From Bedellia somnulentella (Eukaryota > Arthropoda > Insecta > Lepidoptera > Bedelliidae): a DNA stretch of 64,000 nucleotides. The position numbers were made by a program, and so were the translations under genes. This document shows positions 1-12,483 of the stretch, piece by piece. The stretch is from the NCBI GenBank assembly GCA_963576735.1, contig OY755173.1, positions 17,268,873 through 17,332,872 of the forward strand, read 5' to 3'. The notes below the pieces were generated by a model. That model was not told the DNA's origin. It saw only the letters and a program-made list of their open reading frames with translations, and ran no database searches. The first letter of the stretch is position 1; each line of letters starts with the position of its first letter.

Positions 1-237
1 ACGTAATAAAGTACTATCTGATGACTTTTTTCTATCTCGGCTAAAAATTGGCAAAATTGTTTTAATCAAAATTTCAAAATTCCTTATAAAAACGAAATTT
101 ATTCGTGTGCATAAAAAAACTTATTCGAGGTCAAACATCAAAACACTTAGGTTATTCCGATTTTCAATGAAGCTGTAAGATTTATCACAGAATGACTTTA
201 ACATAAAATTTCTATAACAAAATTCACCGCCTTATTG

Positions 238-444
238 TTAACATGGTTTCTCCATTACCAATTTATGCATCTTCGACAGCCTAGATCGACCGCACTAGAA
301 ACTCGGTCAAGCTCCACATGCACCGACGGACGCAGAGCGCTTGCAAATAGTACGTGAGAGTCCATTGAGGCTATTTACACTTGGTACACCTGAACGGCCA
401 TCAAAAAATCTTTGTTAGGGCTCCTCTGGTTGCCGTTTTCATAT
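238..444. repeat. Direct repeat, copy 1
   Basis: This copy starts ttaacatggtttctccatta and ends near gttgccgttttcatat. The same order of blocks, with small indels, returns at 544-792. It has no coding potential and no recognisable terminal repeats. It is probably an old duplicated non-coding repeat. Confidence 0.6.
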
Positions 445-543
445 TTTTCCTGTTTTTACAGCCTAAAGGCTCTATAGAGCACACGTACCCATACCAATAG
501 TTTCGAAAGTAGAGCCACAAGTAGAGGACATAGCGCCTTATAT

Positions 544-792
544 TTAACATGGTTTCTCCATTACCAATTTATGTCTAGATCGCCCGCACTACAAACTCGG
601 TCAAGTTCCACATGCACCGACGGACGCAAAGGACGGACATTTCAAAACGCAGAGAACAAAGCTCGTTGCAAATAGTACGTGACAGTCCGTCCATTGAGGC
701 TACACCTCGACGGCCATTGCTTAGTCAAACGCAAATGTTATACTATAAATAAATCTTGGTTAAGGCTCCTACGGTTGCCGTTTTCATTCATA
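544..792. repeat. Direct repeat, copy 2
   Basis: This is the second, longer copy of 238-444. It shares the accaatttatg, ccgacggacgca and gttgccgttttcat blocks in the same order. It also holds an extra stretch around aaaggacggacatttcaaaacg. Copy spacing is about 306 bp. The family was not recognised. Confidence 0.6.
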
Positions 793-1044
793 TGACTGTT
801 AGATTTATTTCAACTTTATAATTAAAATGGTAAAGTAAGAATCTAGGCAAATACAGAATATTTTGAAGTTCAAATTAATTAATTTCTCTCCGGCTGAAAT
901 ATTATATCAAATATTTTTTTAAGTTTAAAATTATAACTGACGATTAAAAGTATAATATCAGTAACGGTACACATGGTGTTTTTTATAGAATTTTTGGCCG
1001 CATAATCGTTGTTTGCATAATTAAACTACAAGTGTTAACAACAC

Positions 1045-1170
1045 GTTCGTGGAGATCGCGAGTTCAATCCCCGTCGTCGTGGGGCAATCCTTCCGACGAT
1101 CAAAAAACATATTTGTTTTTGAGTTTTAGGTTTCATTTGTATGTGGATTTTATATGTTTAATTATTAGTC
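1045..1170 (+). repeat. SINE-D remnant with tRNA B-box-like start
   Basis: The sequence gagttcaatccccg resembles a Pol III B box. It is followed by atttgttt...gtttcatttgtatgtgg, which parallels the body of the better copy at 35281-35530. The tRNA-like head is incomplete. Confidence 0.45.
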
Positions 1171-3345
1171 CAATTAGGATCATATGGCATATAGCAAAAT
1201 GACTTGCTTGAGTATAATCCCGCTCAAACATGGAAGGTTTATCAGGAGCTCTGCATATAGGTGGCGCGTGTGGCCGGCCTATTGACAGTGCCGCAAACAT
1301 TTGTCTGACCAATATTTGCCGAGTGCCCCCGCGGACCATCGCTCTGCTAACAAGCAAATACAAAACTATTTTAACATACAAAAGATAACAACGTTTAGTT
1401 ATGTGTACTGAAATTTAAATAAAGAGGATGTTGCCTGTTTAAGGTAGTCTTATTTTTCGTTTGTAAAAAGTGTCTTGAATGTTTTAAACAGTTTATATAC
1501 TAGTAATACAGATTGCTGAATGACTCGAGTAACTTTATAAGAAATCAAAAATATATTCAGTTTTTATTCGCTAACTATTACTAGTAGTAGTACTACTAGT
1601 TTTATTGCGAAACAAATAAGTCAAACAACTAAAGTATGACAAAGCAATATCAAGGTATTTCCTAAAGAATTAGAAGATGGTGACTCCTTTATTTATATAA
1701 ATAATTTTAAAATACTTTTTTTTTAAATAACTAATAAATTTAAATATAATGCGCATTATCACTTACAAAATAAGTTGGTCGATCGGATACATGAATAGCA
1801 AAAAGCACACAAAACGAAAGCAGATACAAACGGAGATAAGATTATGTGGAACAAAGGATATGACAGCAAAAAGTGGTTTGATTTCACTCATACATAATAA
1901 GTTGAACGGCTGGACCGCATTTCAATTATTTCTGTTCAGAGAATAACTTCATACATACATACATAAACAAGAGGACTGCGTTCGTTTCAGGCGACTTAAT
2001 CTATATTTCAGTGTCAGCTAAGGTCTTTTCTCGTGGGTATCGTGCAAGGTAACTAAAAGCTCTGAAGATTACTAGTAATCGGTGAGAATATGGATAAAAA
2101 CAAAGTCAATCATCTGCTCTCCTTAGAACTTTTAAAAGATGCTCTACAACACCAATAAACACAGTACCTCTGACGACTCTGGAATTCACCATTATAGTAA
2201 ACCAACACGCACTTAGGATTTCCCAACTACGATTTAATTCGCCATGGGAAACACGATGGTCACATGAAAGCCAAGTATAGCAGGGCCACGGTTTACGACT
2301 CCCGCTTAGCTAGTACGAGCGGCTTTTTAACTACATATCGCGTGGTATAAAACAGCCATTTCTTACGCACTTACTTAGTATCGTATACAGTTATCTCATT
2401 CTAACCGATATCGTTTCGATAAAATAGCGCTCGTACTAGGCCTCCTGGTAATTGCAGGTCGCGTGGGAAGCCATGCTCGGCAGACCCTGACTCCGAGGAG
2501 TAGGTGCATCCATTCATAAGGCCACATATACTTAACGAGCGGAATTTCGGACGACTTGGCTTAAAAGGAGACAGCTTCCATTATTCAAGTTGTTTCGTTT
2601 TTTGATATCCAATTAGTTTGCTTTGAATGAAAAAGGATTTTTGTTAGAAATATGAGATTTATTCTATAAGGCTAACGCTTAAAGTAAAGACGATTAAGGG
2701 GACAAGAATGAATTTACCTACTATGTAATATAGCGTAAGATGTTTGCGAAGATCTTACGAAGTGGCCATAAATATTATCTACCTACCACCCTTTTGAGAA
2801 GTAATGGGAGTGAATATATTGTACGAAAAGGAACAATAAGATGTAACATTTGTTCAAAACCGTGTAGTGCATTCTGAGTCTATAAACTTTATTCAACCCA
2901 CAATAACATGTCCGATCCGAATACAGAATTATTTTTCAAATATCTGTTACTATTGTCAACAAATTTATACAGCAATAACTTTTCTCGGGCTTTCAAAAGA
3001 GGAACAGACATAAGAAGGCTTTATATATTTTTAAAAAACCTAAATAATACGCGGCATACAAAACCCGGCCACTCACACACAAAATGGATGACAAAAGCGC
3101 CCACACCACATCCGTGCGTATGAATAAACTGCCTCGATCTCAAAACAGCAATAAGGATTCTTTTGAATGATTAATGAAGTAGCCCATACATTTTTGTCTC
3201 ATAAAATTTGACACATCACGAAACTACCGTTTTATTCGTTTCATATTATAAATTTAATAATTTCTACATTTTGAATTGGAAGAATAACTTATGACTATAA
3301 ACATAGTCGAATGTAAAAGGCATTATGTTTGTAATATTAATACAG
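1171..3345. other. No gene recognised
   Basis: AT-rich intergenic DNA. The open frames are short, hydrophobic or low complexity, and lack splice context. Around 2000-2060 there is a faint resemblance to the head of SINE-A (tcttttctcgtgggta). Nothing else can be supported. Confidence 0.5.
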
Positions 3346-3462
3346 CCCCCGTAGCATGAGGCGTGTGAGAGCGAGTATGTCATGTGAGAAGTGAGATACT
3401 GACAGATTTTGTATGAGCAATCTGTCCTTCAGTTTCTCACTTCTCATGTGTCAAACGCGCTG
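3346..3462. mobile_element. Palindromic MITE, copy 1 (right end lost)
   Basis: It starts at cccccgtagcatgaggcgtg and holds inverted halves (tgagaagtgagatactgaca against tttctcacttctcatgtg) around a loop with attttgtatgagcaat. The far end seen in the 10.35-kb copy (cacaagcctcatgctacc) is missing here. The same element occurs at 10351-10487 and 24487-24616. Confidence 0.75.
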
Positions 3463-4945
3463 ATTCATATAATAACAAAAAATGTTAGCTAAGAATAAAA
3501 AGTTATGCAAATCGGATAACATTATTTCAATATTCTCAGAAGGATTAAAATAAAATCGAGTAAGACCTTAATGTAAGTTACAATAAATATAATTTATATT
3601 AAAAACGCTGAACATCCGGTTATATTTAATCCCAGCAGTCTCCGGTGGCTAAATGCAGGTTTTTTCTCATAATCGTTAATCTATCGTATTAATATAAGAA
3701 GCAGCTGGTATTAAAATATAAAGCCGGGTCCGTAATAAGTAATAACCAAAGTAAATTAAAAATATAATTATGAGCACCGAGTACGAGGGGAGATTGTATT
3801 TGGTGTAATCTCGTTTTAACTATAAATTAAAATAGTATACTCATATCCTACATCATGGGTACGTTCATTAAAAATCTCATTAGTAGCTTAAGCCAATATA
3901 ATGTGCGGGCAACTGAAGGCAGCTTTTCTTGCTAAATATATACGCATGGATTCTCTAAATAATGGCGGGTGCATAAAGATAATTCTGTCTACCCTAATCC
4001 TATTCCATAATGTTGATGTTCCTAATAAAAATAAATAAATAATAGTGTAAGTATATCCGTGTTGAAAATTCACATCACGAAAACCCGAAGCAGAATGCAG
4101 CACAAGAGCGGTAATTGTAAAAATTTCTGGGGAAGCTAATGTTATTTCAAACCGTGGATATCTATTAGCTAGAATAATTAAGTACTGTATGTTGAACTAA
4201 CTAGTCCGTGTATAGAATAATAAACTAGAATAAGTATATTGTAAGATGATTGCTTAGATTTTTGCATAAAACTGGATACGTACTAGGAGGACTACTGCAA
4301 AAAGTTGTTACTAGAGATATGGTCGTAAAGTTGCTACTAGATATTTATCAATAAGTATTTAAATTTCATTGTTAAGAGAGAGCTATTCTTTAGTATAAAA
4401 AAATCAAATAAGTTGTGTACAAACTGATACTACACGACAAGACAATTTCGTAAACTCCAAGAGTCCAAAAAAACTTTGAATTGAACAATTTATTAAACAC
4501 AATTATAAAATACCAAATTGTCGATGATGTACGTAATAAATTAGTTATCAAACACACCTCTGCGTGGGTTTCCTTCCATCCATTCATCGAACTACAAAAA
4601 AGGCACTTAACGAAACATAATGTTTTTGTAATGACACTGAATGTCATTTGAAACGTGAGCAATTAACAAATGAACTTTATGACCGAGTTCGGGACAACCA
4701 CCACAAAACTAAAAAAATGAGATATCACATCAGGGTGTAGTACTAAAATAAGTAGTATACAGTAATCTAGTACTAAAATATGCGCTTCGGCTTCAGGAAG
4801 TACGAGTTCACAATTTTGCCTTTATTTCTAAAACTCAAAAACATTATTAACACGTATTAAGTGACGGATAATATTATACTTGCAATAACAATATGTATAC
4901 TTGCCAGATGTTTTTCTCCTTGTTTTAATTCATTTTAAAAGAATA
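3463..4945. other. No gene recognised
   Basis: AT-rich intergenic sequence. Minus-strand frames at 3888-4103 and 4390-4662 encode unstructured or hydrophobic peptides with no family signature and no convincing splice sites. Confidence 0.5.
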
Positions 4946-5000
4946 CTAGCTTTTTGCCCGCGACTACGTCCGCGTGGATTACATTGTTTGCCTCCGGTTT
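4946..5000 (-). mobile_element. Helitron 3' end, minus strand
   Basis: Read on the minus strand, the sequence ends gtagtcgcgggcaaaaagCTAG|T. This is a GC-rich hairpin-like stretch just before a CTAG terminus facing a T, as in Helitron 3' ends. The matching 5' TC terminus was not located, so only this end is annotated. Confidence 0.5.
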
Positions 5001-6301
5001 ACTTCCAAAATACCAAAACACTATCTTAACTTCTGTTTTTTATATATATATATATATATTATTTTTTTATATTCATTTCGAATGTACATTTTTATTTTGT
5101 TTTTTATTGCTCATCTGTAATTGGGACACGGGTCGAAATGGTCTCTATGTTTGCATGAACTGTTCACGAACAATTTGGTACTTAATAGAATGACTAAATC
5201 ACTATAGTAACGCAATAGTAATTAAAATTGTCGGCAGATTGAAAATTACTCGCGAGCAAATCAATTCAATCTCGTGACTGACACATTTGCGCGCGCTGTT
5301 ACTCCAGCAAAGTCTATTGGCCAATTTTGACAATTTATAAATCGCTAACAATTTAACTAATCCAGTTATGGAAAATGTACGAGTTTTCGGTAAAACTTCA
5401 AAGCGAGACCTTCAATTTGATACCTGAACCAATTTTCTAGCTCTAAGCATCGCGACACAGGCTGCTTCACAAAACCAACCCTCTGTCGTTTAATATATAA
5501 GAATTGAAACGGTTGTCAAGGAGATCAATTATCATAACCCCGTATTCCAAGCATGGCTCATAGTCATAGAGGCTTTACAGCGTCCTCACGACTTCACCTC
5601 CACTCTCTATCCTGCTATCACCTTAATCTCTTAAAAATGTACCACATGTATGATTATAAGAGAGACCTAGCTTAGAGGTGTCAATCCGATACCGGACTCG
5701 GACCGTAGAAAACTACTACCACTTGAACTTCAACTTTTAAAATGATAACATTTATTAATCCCCACGAGGGACATTGACAAACGCTAAAAGCTTGTTTAAA
5801 TCCAAAGTCCCTATTTTGTATGGCAGGAAGTCGTTGAGGACACTGCGGTGGTACACGGCATCCCTTTTACTTGGACCAATTAACGGACCAACTCGGACCG
5901 GATGTGGCTCAAACAAACGCATTAGCACCTCCGTCTACCAATAATCTTTTTATGGTCACTTGCACCAAACGTGTCTAAGACAGTTTACCCGAATGTGTGC
6001 TTGAAGATGTGGGTGGTTTCTATAGTGCGCTGGGTTATTTACATAAGCTCGGATACACAAAATATTCCCAGGGTTAAACATATCATGTAATGAAAAGAGT
6101 TTCGGCAAATCATATATAGGATTAGGATCATGTTAGGAACAATGCTGCATAAATGTAAACAGGATACGAAAATTCAATCAGTTGACTTTCAAAACTTGGT
6201 CAAACATAATAAATTATTTCAATAAGTAGTACGAATACTAGTTTGAATAGAAACAGGAAATCCAGCCCGTGCCGCCAATTACAAATCCGGATGTACCGTC
6301 G
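5001..6301. other. No gene recognised
   Basis: It contains a short (TA)n run near 5041-5060 and mixed intergenic sequence. No ORF, RNA gene or repeat could be supported. Confidence 0.5.
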
Positions 6302-7293
6302 TTTGCAATAGAATCCAACAATCATGTAAACAAACCAAATTGTCACGATTACTCCGTAATCACATACATTTGACGATCAATTATGAACATAGTCTGATTT
6401 CAACGAACGCACCATTGTTTTCACATTATCTTCAACACGATTTAACTTGTATTTATAAGTTTAATTTGTTAAAACATTTGCAACGTAAAAATTTCGAAGT
6501 ATTTGACAAGCCGTCATCTTAGTTTTTTACTCATCGAACTCTATAAGTCATTGAAAAGTTAGTGTTGTTCGTAATCTGAAGTTATCTTTTATTTTTAATT
6601 TAATAAATTATTTTAATTTAATATTATTTGAATACAATAATATATTTTTTTCAAGAGCTTAATATAATTAACCAAAACGGATATATCCTACCTAAGCCAT
6701 AAAAGAATGGTAAGTTTTTAAAAATTGACAGGTGGCCATTTTGTTAGAATTGTCATTCACAGTCATTCACTGTTCTGTCGGTTCGCTGTGCATTAGCGTT
6801 TTCTGTTTCCGATTTCTACGACTTTGCATTCTCATTTTGGACTTTTGTTTTGCTTTACGATTTGGCTGGACATATTTTTCTTGGAACGACGACCTTTGCA
6901 CGCCATCACGGACTTTGATATAGCATACGATTGGTATTTTTTCTCAAGGAGTAATCAGGAGGTAAGAATGATTTAGATCTATTACCTACAACTAATCAGT
7001 TTTATTTTATAGTCTGTGGCTTCTATATTTAAACTATTTAGTCAGTTTTATTTTAGTACCTATCCTACTGTGGGCCATAGTCCATGGTTTATATATTTAA
7101 TCTATTTAGTCAGTTTTATTTTAGTACCTATCCTACTATGGGCCATAGTCTATGACTTAAAATTAAAATATTAGAAAAATAAATTTAATTAAACTTAAAT
7201 TAGAACACTATGACATCACTATGGGCATAAACAATACGCTGTCAATGTCAGTCCGCCATATTTGTTTACATGATTGTTGGATTCTATTGCAAA
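6302..7293. mobile_element. Non-autonomous DNA transposon with 33-bp TIRs
   Basis: The left end tttgcaatagaatccaacaa (6302-6334) is matched by a perfect inverted copy at 7261-7293. The 992-bp interior lacks a transposase. It holds a 68-bp direct tandem repeat (7026-7155) and a donor-like caggaggtaagaatg near 6956. No target duplication is obvious: the flanks are gtcg on the left and ttactg on the right. The superfamily was not assigned. Confidence 0.75.
7026..7155. repeat. 68-bp tandem duplication inside the TIR element
   Basis: The block ctatttagtcagttttattt through gggccatagtc occurs twice, 68 bp apart, with a few substitutions. A partial third match (aatcagttttattttatagt) lies just upstream, near 6995. 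Confidence 0.75.
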
Positions 7294-9340
7294 TTACTGT
7301 AGAACAAACGTACGCCACTCATACTTCCGTCTCACTCCGGTAAATATTACCCCAGCTAAGGGTTGTTCCGGAAGGGACGATTTATTAATAAACGATTTTA
7401 AAAGTCAACCCGACTTCTGTTCCTAGCACTTCCGTTCTTTTATGGTTTCAGACCGTGTCGCGTCTTGCAACGTTCGACTTTCAAACCCTCAATTTAAAAA
7501 GCATTTGTCGTCCCCTGTTCCGGGAGTGCAATTTCTTCAATTATTCCTAATTGTTTTAGTACACACTGATAAATATCTTGAAGTGTTGCAGGCGGAAGTT
7601 GCGGTCGTTTAGAATGTCGATATTTATCGAAAGAGCATTCTTTTGAAGGCGCAATCGCGCAGTAGCCGACGCGGGCGCAGCTATCGGCTGGAGCACATCA
7701 TTGCCGGTCGATCGATTAAGCTCGGTACATTATTTATTGTTTCCTCTTGACTTATTTCCAACATCAACAATACAAACTGTTTAATTAAGGAACTTTTCTA
7801 AAAAAGATTTTCACTATCATATAATAAGAGTAAAGTCGAAGAAACAAGCTACGCAATTTTAAAAGCCTTCATGGCAAACACAAGCCTAATTCATTCATTA
7901 CGAACAATTCGTAGACCGTGAGAAAATACTGTTTAAATTATTTCAATTGTTGAATGCCTGTCTAATGGTAATGTGCTTTAGAAAACTGTGGGAAAAATAT
8001 AACCACCCCGACAGTAAAAAAAAAACAATGAAAATTGGCAAAAAGGTCATGCTTGAAGACAATGAGGCTTAACTTTGAAAGCTAGAATATTTTTTTAAAG
8101 CTGCACAATGGACAGGAGTTTAATGTGTAAAGTGAATGTTCCAAGAAAATTACTACACTAGAGGATGCAATTATGAGTTTAATTGAAGAAATAGTAAGAG
8201 GGGAATTAATGAAGGAAATGAAATAACCATCACTTGTATTGGGAGCGGGGCGTATCTAATCCACAGACGGAAACGCAGTGGGCAAGCAGGCAATAAATAA
8301 ATTACCATTTTGAATCTCCGAAGTGTTGCATTTTATGGTATTGTAAGTGATGCAAGACAAGTTTACCAAGTGATACTTGTTTACTTAGATAGATATGTTT
8401 TATATTAATTGCCTTTCAGATAGCAGATACACTTTTTATAAACACGAAGGCCCGAAGTGTGGAACATAAACGAGGATATATGAGGAAGTATAGTGATAAT
8501 TTAAGCGTCAGTTTAAATACTCTTAATTACACAATTTATACATCATTAAATTAAACTATTATACGGTAAAACAAATACACCAACAGCTAGGGAGTGGCCT
8601 AATTATAGCTATTGGTTTTAACGATATTGAAAGCGATCTTTATCTTCGGCAAACAATGCGCAGATCATCAATTTCAAGTTGACACGAGACAACACTATCG
8701 TGGCAATTCCAATAAAAAATTGGCTAGAATCCGCTCAGGTAGAATCCGACGGCAACTTTTGGCATTGTTCGATGCGGCGCCAACTAAAACTCTAATAAAA
8801 AAAGATCAACGCATCTGCCCACAATGAGAACATTTTCACCTGATTAACTTCTAAAGTTGAAACTGCAGTAAAAAACGAGATCAGATAATATGGACTCGAA
8901 GAAATAATTTAGTTACATAAAATACGCAGGGCAGCTTCACGCATTGGCTCCTGTTATGAAATGGGTGAAAGGACTAACAGAGCCTTATTTTACAAGTAGG
9001 TGGTTGGTAGTGAAAGTAAATCAAGTAATTACCTTGTCGTTGCACAAACAATTTGTACTAGGTATAGAAAAAGACATCTGGCATGCCGCGCCACCTAACC
9101 ATATTAGAATTACGTGGGCACCACCTACAAATACTACCCACTTGAGTATTTTTCACTCGAGATACGTGTCACCTCTGTCAGATTCCTATAGAAATCTATA
9201 AACTATAATTTTATAACAAAAAATATTACTTTCAATATAGGGAAACTTTTGCTCTTATCACTTACCGCAAGAGTTGAAAAACGTGAAATGAGTCCAAATT
9301 TCCTGTGGTCTCGATATCTGTTATGGATATCGCTTCTTCA
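7294..9340. other. No gene recognised; small CpG-rich patch
   Basis: Around 7600-7730 the sequence becomes CpG-rich (gcgcagtagccgacgcgggc). It could be a distal promoter or enhancer, but no exon follows. Frames at 8612-8827 and 8944-9201 show no family features. Confidence 0.4.
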
Positions 9341-9429
9341 AACTAATGTCAAAACTGATTCAATCAATGTTTAGCACGCACAATGGGTTCACACAAAACT
9401 GTAAAACTCTTACGAGAGTTCGATTTTTG

Positions 9430-9615
9430 GTCAAAGTCGTCAAAGTCAGAGCGCGCGAGACAGCGCATGAATCGGCTGCGCGGCTGAGCAATGCGATGGG
9501 AACTAGTGGAAGGCGGCACGCGCCCGTGGGGCTCCACTCCATTCATGCGAGTGGGGGGCGCGGGCGCGGGGGGCTCCATTCATACTCCGCAACTTCCACG
9601 CCATTTACACCGAAA
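9430..9615. promoter_or_regulatory. CpG-rich block, possible promoter
   Basis: Very GC- and CpG-rich against an AT-rich background (gtggggggcgcgggcgcggg). Several overlapping frames are open on both strands, as expected for GC-rich DNA, but none shows a domain. It may be a promoter or first exon of an unseen transcript. Direction is unknown. Confidence 0.3.
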
Positions 9616-10055
9616 CGCTGGACCGACACCAATAATCGCTGACATCTACACAACTTATTACCGATGCTGAACATCCAACACTCAATTGTGTGACAATTTC
9701 CATCGACGCTCATTGTAATGCAAGAAAAGCAAATCGCGTTTCCTGTGTTAGCTGCCACTCTGCTTTTCGGAAATACAAACCTGAATCGGTTTCACGAGAA
9801 TTTTATTACACAAAACAATTCACGATTTCTCAACCGGCAATGCAAATTGGATGCGGCAACGTAATGCATGCATATACGAGCGAGAGAGGAGAATCTTTTC
9901 CATCTTGAAGATTTTAGTTACGTACCTAGTGCACCTACCTACGTTAAGTTTCATTTGGCTTTATTACTCCGTGAGTACTATTTATTTCTTGCACTTGCAA
10001 AACGCAGGAAGTACAAGAGTTTGGTGTATTTGTTAACATCCTTACATTTTTAGTT

Positions 10056-10290
10056 TTGTAGTGTCGGCTTAAAATAGAGCTAACCCATTTATTTATTTAT
10101 TTATTCTCGCGGTTGTCGAAAGAAACTACTTATGGGTTTAGGACTTTTTAAGTGATTGTTGAGTGATGTGGCTGACCCACCGCCATCCATTTTTTATTTC
10201 ACACACTTTTTACTACTTAAATTCCAAAAATGGACTAAAGTGGACTCTAGTTACCCCTTTTTGGGGTTTATAGCCGTGAATATATATATG
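10056..10290 (+). repeat. SINE-A copy
   Basis: It starts at gtagtgtcggcttaaaatag and ends with ccccttttttggggtttatagccgtga. It is diverged, with an inserted attt run near 10090. Confidence 0.75.
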
Positions 10291-10350
10291 GGACGTGTTA
10301 AACAATATTTTATGGTTCCAGTTTACTATTGTTTTCACATAACAGTCCAG

Positions 10351-10487
10351 CCCCCGTAGCATGAGGCGTGTGAGAGCGAGTATGTCATGTGAGAAGTGAG
10401 ATACTGACAGATTTTGTATGAGCAATCTGTCAGTTTCTCACTTCTCATGTGACAAACGCGCTCTCACAAGCCTCATGCTACCAGTGC
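10351..10487. mobile_element. Palindromic MITE, copy 2 (most complete)
   Basis: The ends gtagcatgaggcgtgtgaga and ctcacaagcctcatgctac are inverted copies, and the whole element folds into one long imperfect hairpin around attttgtatgagcaat. It carries no ORF. It sits directly after a SINE-A copy. Confidence 0.8.
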
Positions 10488-10567
10488 AGATCTCCTATAC
10501 CGTACCATACGCGCGACATAGCCCAGAAAATGATTTATCGCTATTCAACAACATACGTATATGCACT

Positions 10568-10751
10568 TCAGAATAAGAAATTCTTTAGCTACTTTGGGAA
10601 GTTGAGTGGGGATTATATTATAAAATAAAGGTTATTTGTGATGAGTCTCCAACCACATCGCCATAAAATAACTTTAAAAGCACCAATACCCTTAGCTCCC
10701 TCTTACCAACACTTACTAGAGTAAATAGGGTAGTGCTATTCCAAGCCGACA
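10568..10751 (-). repeat. SINE-A copy
   Basis: Antisense copy lacking the 3' tail hairpin. It is recognised by gagtctccaaccacatcgcc and gtagtgctattccaagccgac. Confidence 0.7.
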
Positions 10752-10987
10752 GGAACAACAGTACTGGTCTAGCTGAAGAAAATGAGGCACCGGGTGTCCG
10801 CGGGTGAAAGGCGCGTTACCGGCAGGTTGTTTATGCAACCTCGCCACATGCCGGCCACCGCACGTGCCGCTGACGCTTTGCAATTCAACTACAAATGCAC
10901 TCTTCCAATTGGCGATTTACTAAGTGAAATAATATTAACTCGCTTTTCCATTTCCTATACAGTTACTATACGTTCATTTATGATGAC

Positions 10988-11182
10988 TATGAATCCCAAA
11001 AAGGGATGGCCTGAGTTTCAAAATAAGAAATACCTAAGCCACTTTCGGATCTAGAGTCGGGAAAAGATTGTAAAATAAATATTGTTCCCATAGCCCAACA
11101 ATCACCTAAAATGCTAAAGTTCCTTTAGTCACTTTTAATGACACCCGCAGGAATATGGGTGAGTGCTATTCTAAACAGCTAC
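10988..11182 (-). repeat. SINE-A copy, diverged
   Basis: The antisense body begins at the aaaaagggatggcc tail hairpin. It continues through acctaagccactttcgg to gagtgctattctaaac. Confidence 0.65.
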
Positions 11183-11867
11183 TAAAAACTGTTCTATTTC
11201 TCAAATCTCTTCCAATGGGGGTTTCTATTTCCTCGGAGTTCGTTACGCAAGAAAGTTGTAATTTATTGTAATCGAACCAATAAATGACCACTGCATTAAG
11301 TAGTAAAAGCTACTTGCACCCATTAATTAAATTGCAGGCAGAGGTAGCGCGGGCGTATAATTAACAAGTTCTTGTAGGTGTATATTTACGATAGCTTTTT
11401 AGTGACTTCACAGTTTGATGTTCCTGTTATTGTTCGAAATCATCATTCTCGCACGGCCACCCTTGGTGATAATTTGACAAAGACGACGATAGTCGCATGC
11501 TTAATTAACTTAATAGCTCTATGTATAACATTCTGTAGTATTTTAAAAAAAGTTGTTGTTTTGCAGATTTTGCAGTTAATTAAAGTAGAACAAATGACGA
11601 GGTTGCTTCCTGCTGTCAATTACTGCGGTGAGCGGTCGGTCCCGAGACCGTTGTCGCCAGGCGGGAGTTTGTAACCATTACAGTTATTTATGCTGCTTCA
11701 ACTTACTTGCGGGAAAATACTATTCCGAAAACATAACGTAAGCGTACCGTTTTAGGTCAATATATTACGCTTAACTATCATCAGGAAGTCATATTCGCGA
11801 CGCTGCTACAACTTTATAAGCCAATAAAGACACAAAATAAGACACGAATTCAATATGAAAGACATAC

Positions 11868-12189
11868 CAGTATTGTAGAGGACAATATAGTCCTTCGATG
11901 AAACTCGGCTTTCTGGCAAATTCCACGATATCTTGAAATCGCCATCTTCAGTTAACGTCCAATTAACTTCTGCTTTTTCAGAATCGACACAATTTTCAGT
12001 TGTCACCACTTGAGTATTATCACTTGTCACGTCGACATCATTTGGAACACACTCGTTAGCACTTTCTTGCACATCACTCACATCATCATTACTTGTATGA
12101 TCGCTAGTCAATTTATCATCAGCGTCATTAGCGTCATTATTTGTAACACTTTCCACTTGAGACTGACCGGTATCACTGTTTTCCGTCAT
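11868..12189 (-). CDS. First coding exon of an unidentified acidic protein
   Basis: The exon starts at ATG 12189 and encodes about 107 residues before a good donor (actg|gtatgt, intron from 11867, phase 1). The first ~75 residues are rich in Asp, Glu, Asn, Ser and Thr and look disordered. The last part, EVNWTLTEDGDFKISWNLPE followed by SSKDYIVLYNTG, looks like paired beta strands of a SKICH/HECW N-terminal type, but this is only a tentative resemblance. An acceptor (ttatttgcag) lies upstream, so the exon spans 11868-12221 with 32 bp of 5' leader that includes a 6-codon upstream ORF. Downstream exons must lie to the left and were not found, so the gene is incomplete here. Confidence 0.5.
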
Positions 12190-12483
12190 AGCGTCTTACT
12201 TTAGTTTTCGCATAACTGCATCTGCAAATAAATAATAATATGATTCATAACTTATAGTTATACAACAGACACATGAAATAAATATCATAAAAGTTCTCAT
12301 CCTTATTTGGCATAGGTTACATATCATTCAGATACAATATCCATGTTTCAGTAAGTCAGCTTAAAATTGCACTCCATCCCATTACTCTTGTTTCCTAGTG
12401 GCAGATAAAAAACATATCACCAAATGGAGCCTGTATTTTTGGTTTCTGAGTTGAAGCTTTCTCTACTAAAAGTACCTGAGTAA

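Noticed and set aside
9346..9758. Several overlapping ORFs on both strands, up to 98 aa
   Set aside because: Expected by chance in a GC-rich block with few stop codons; none has a domain or a consistent frame.
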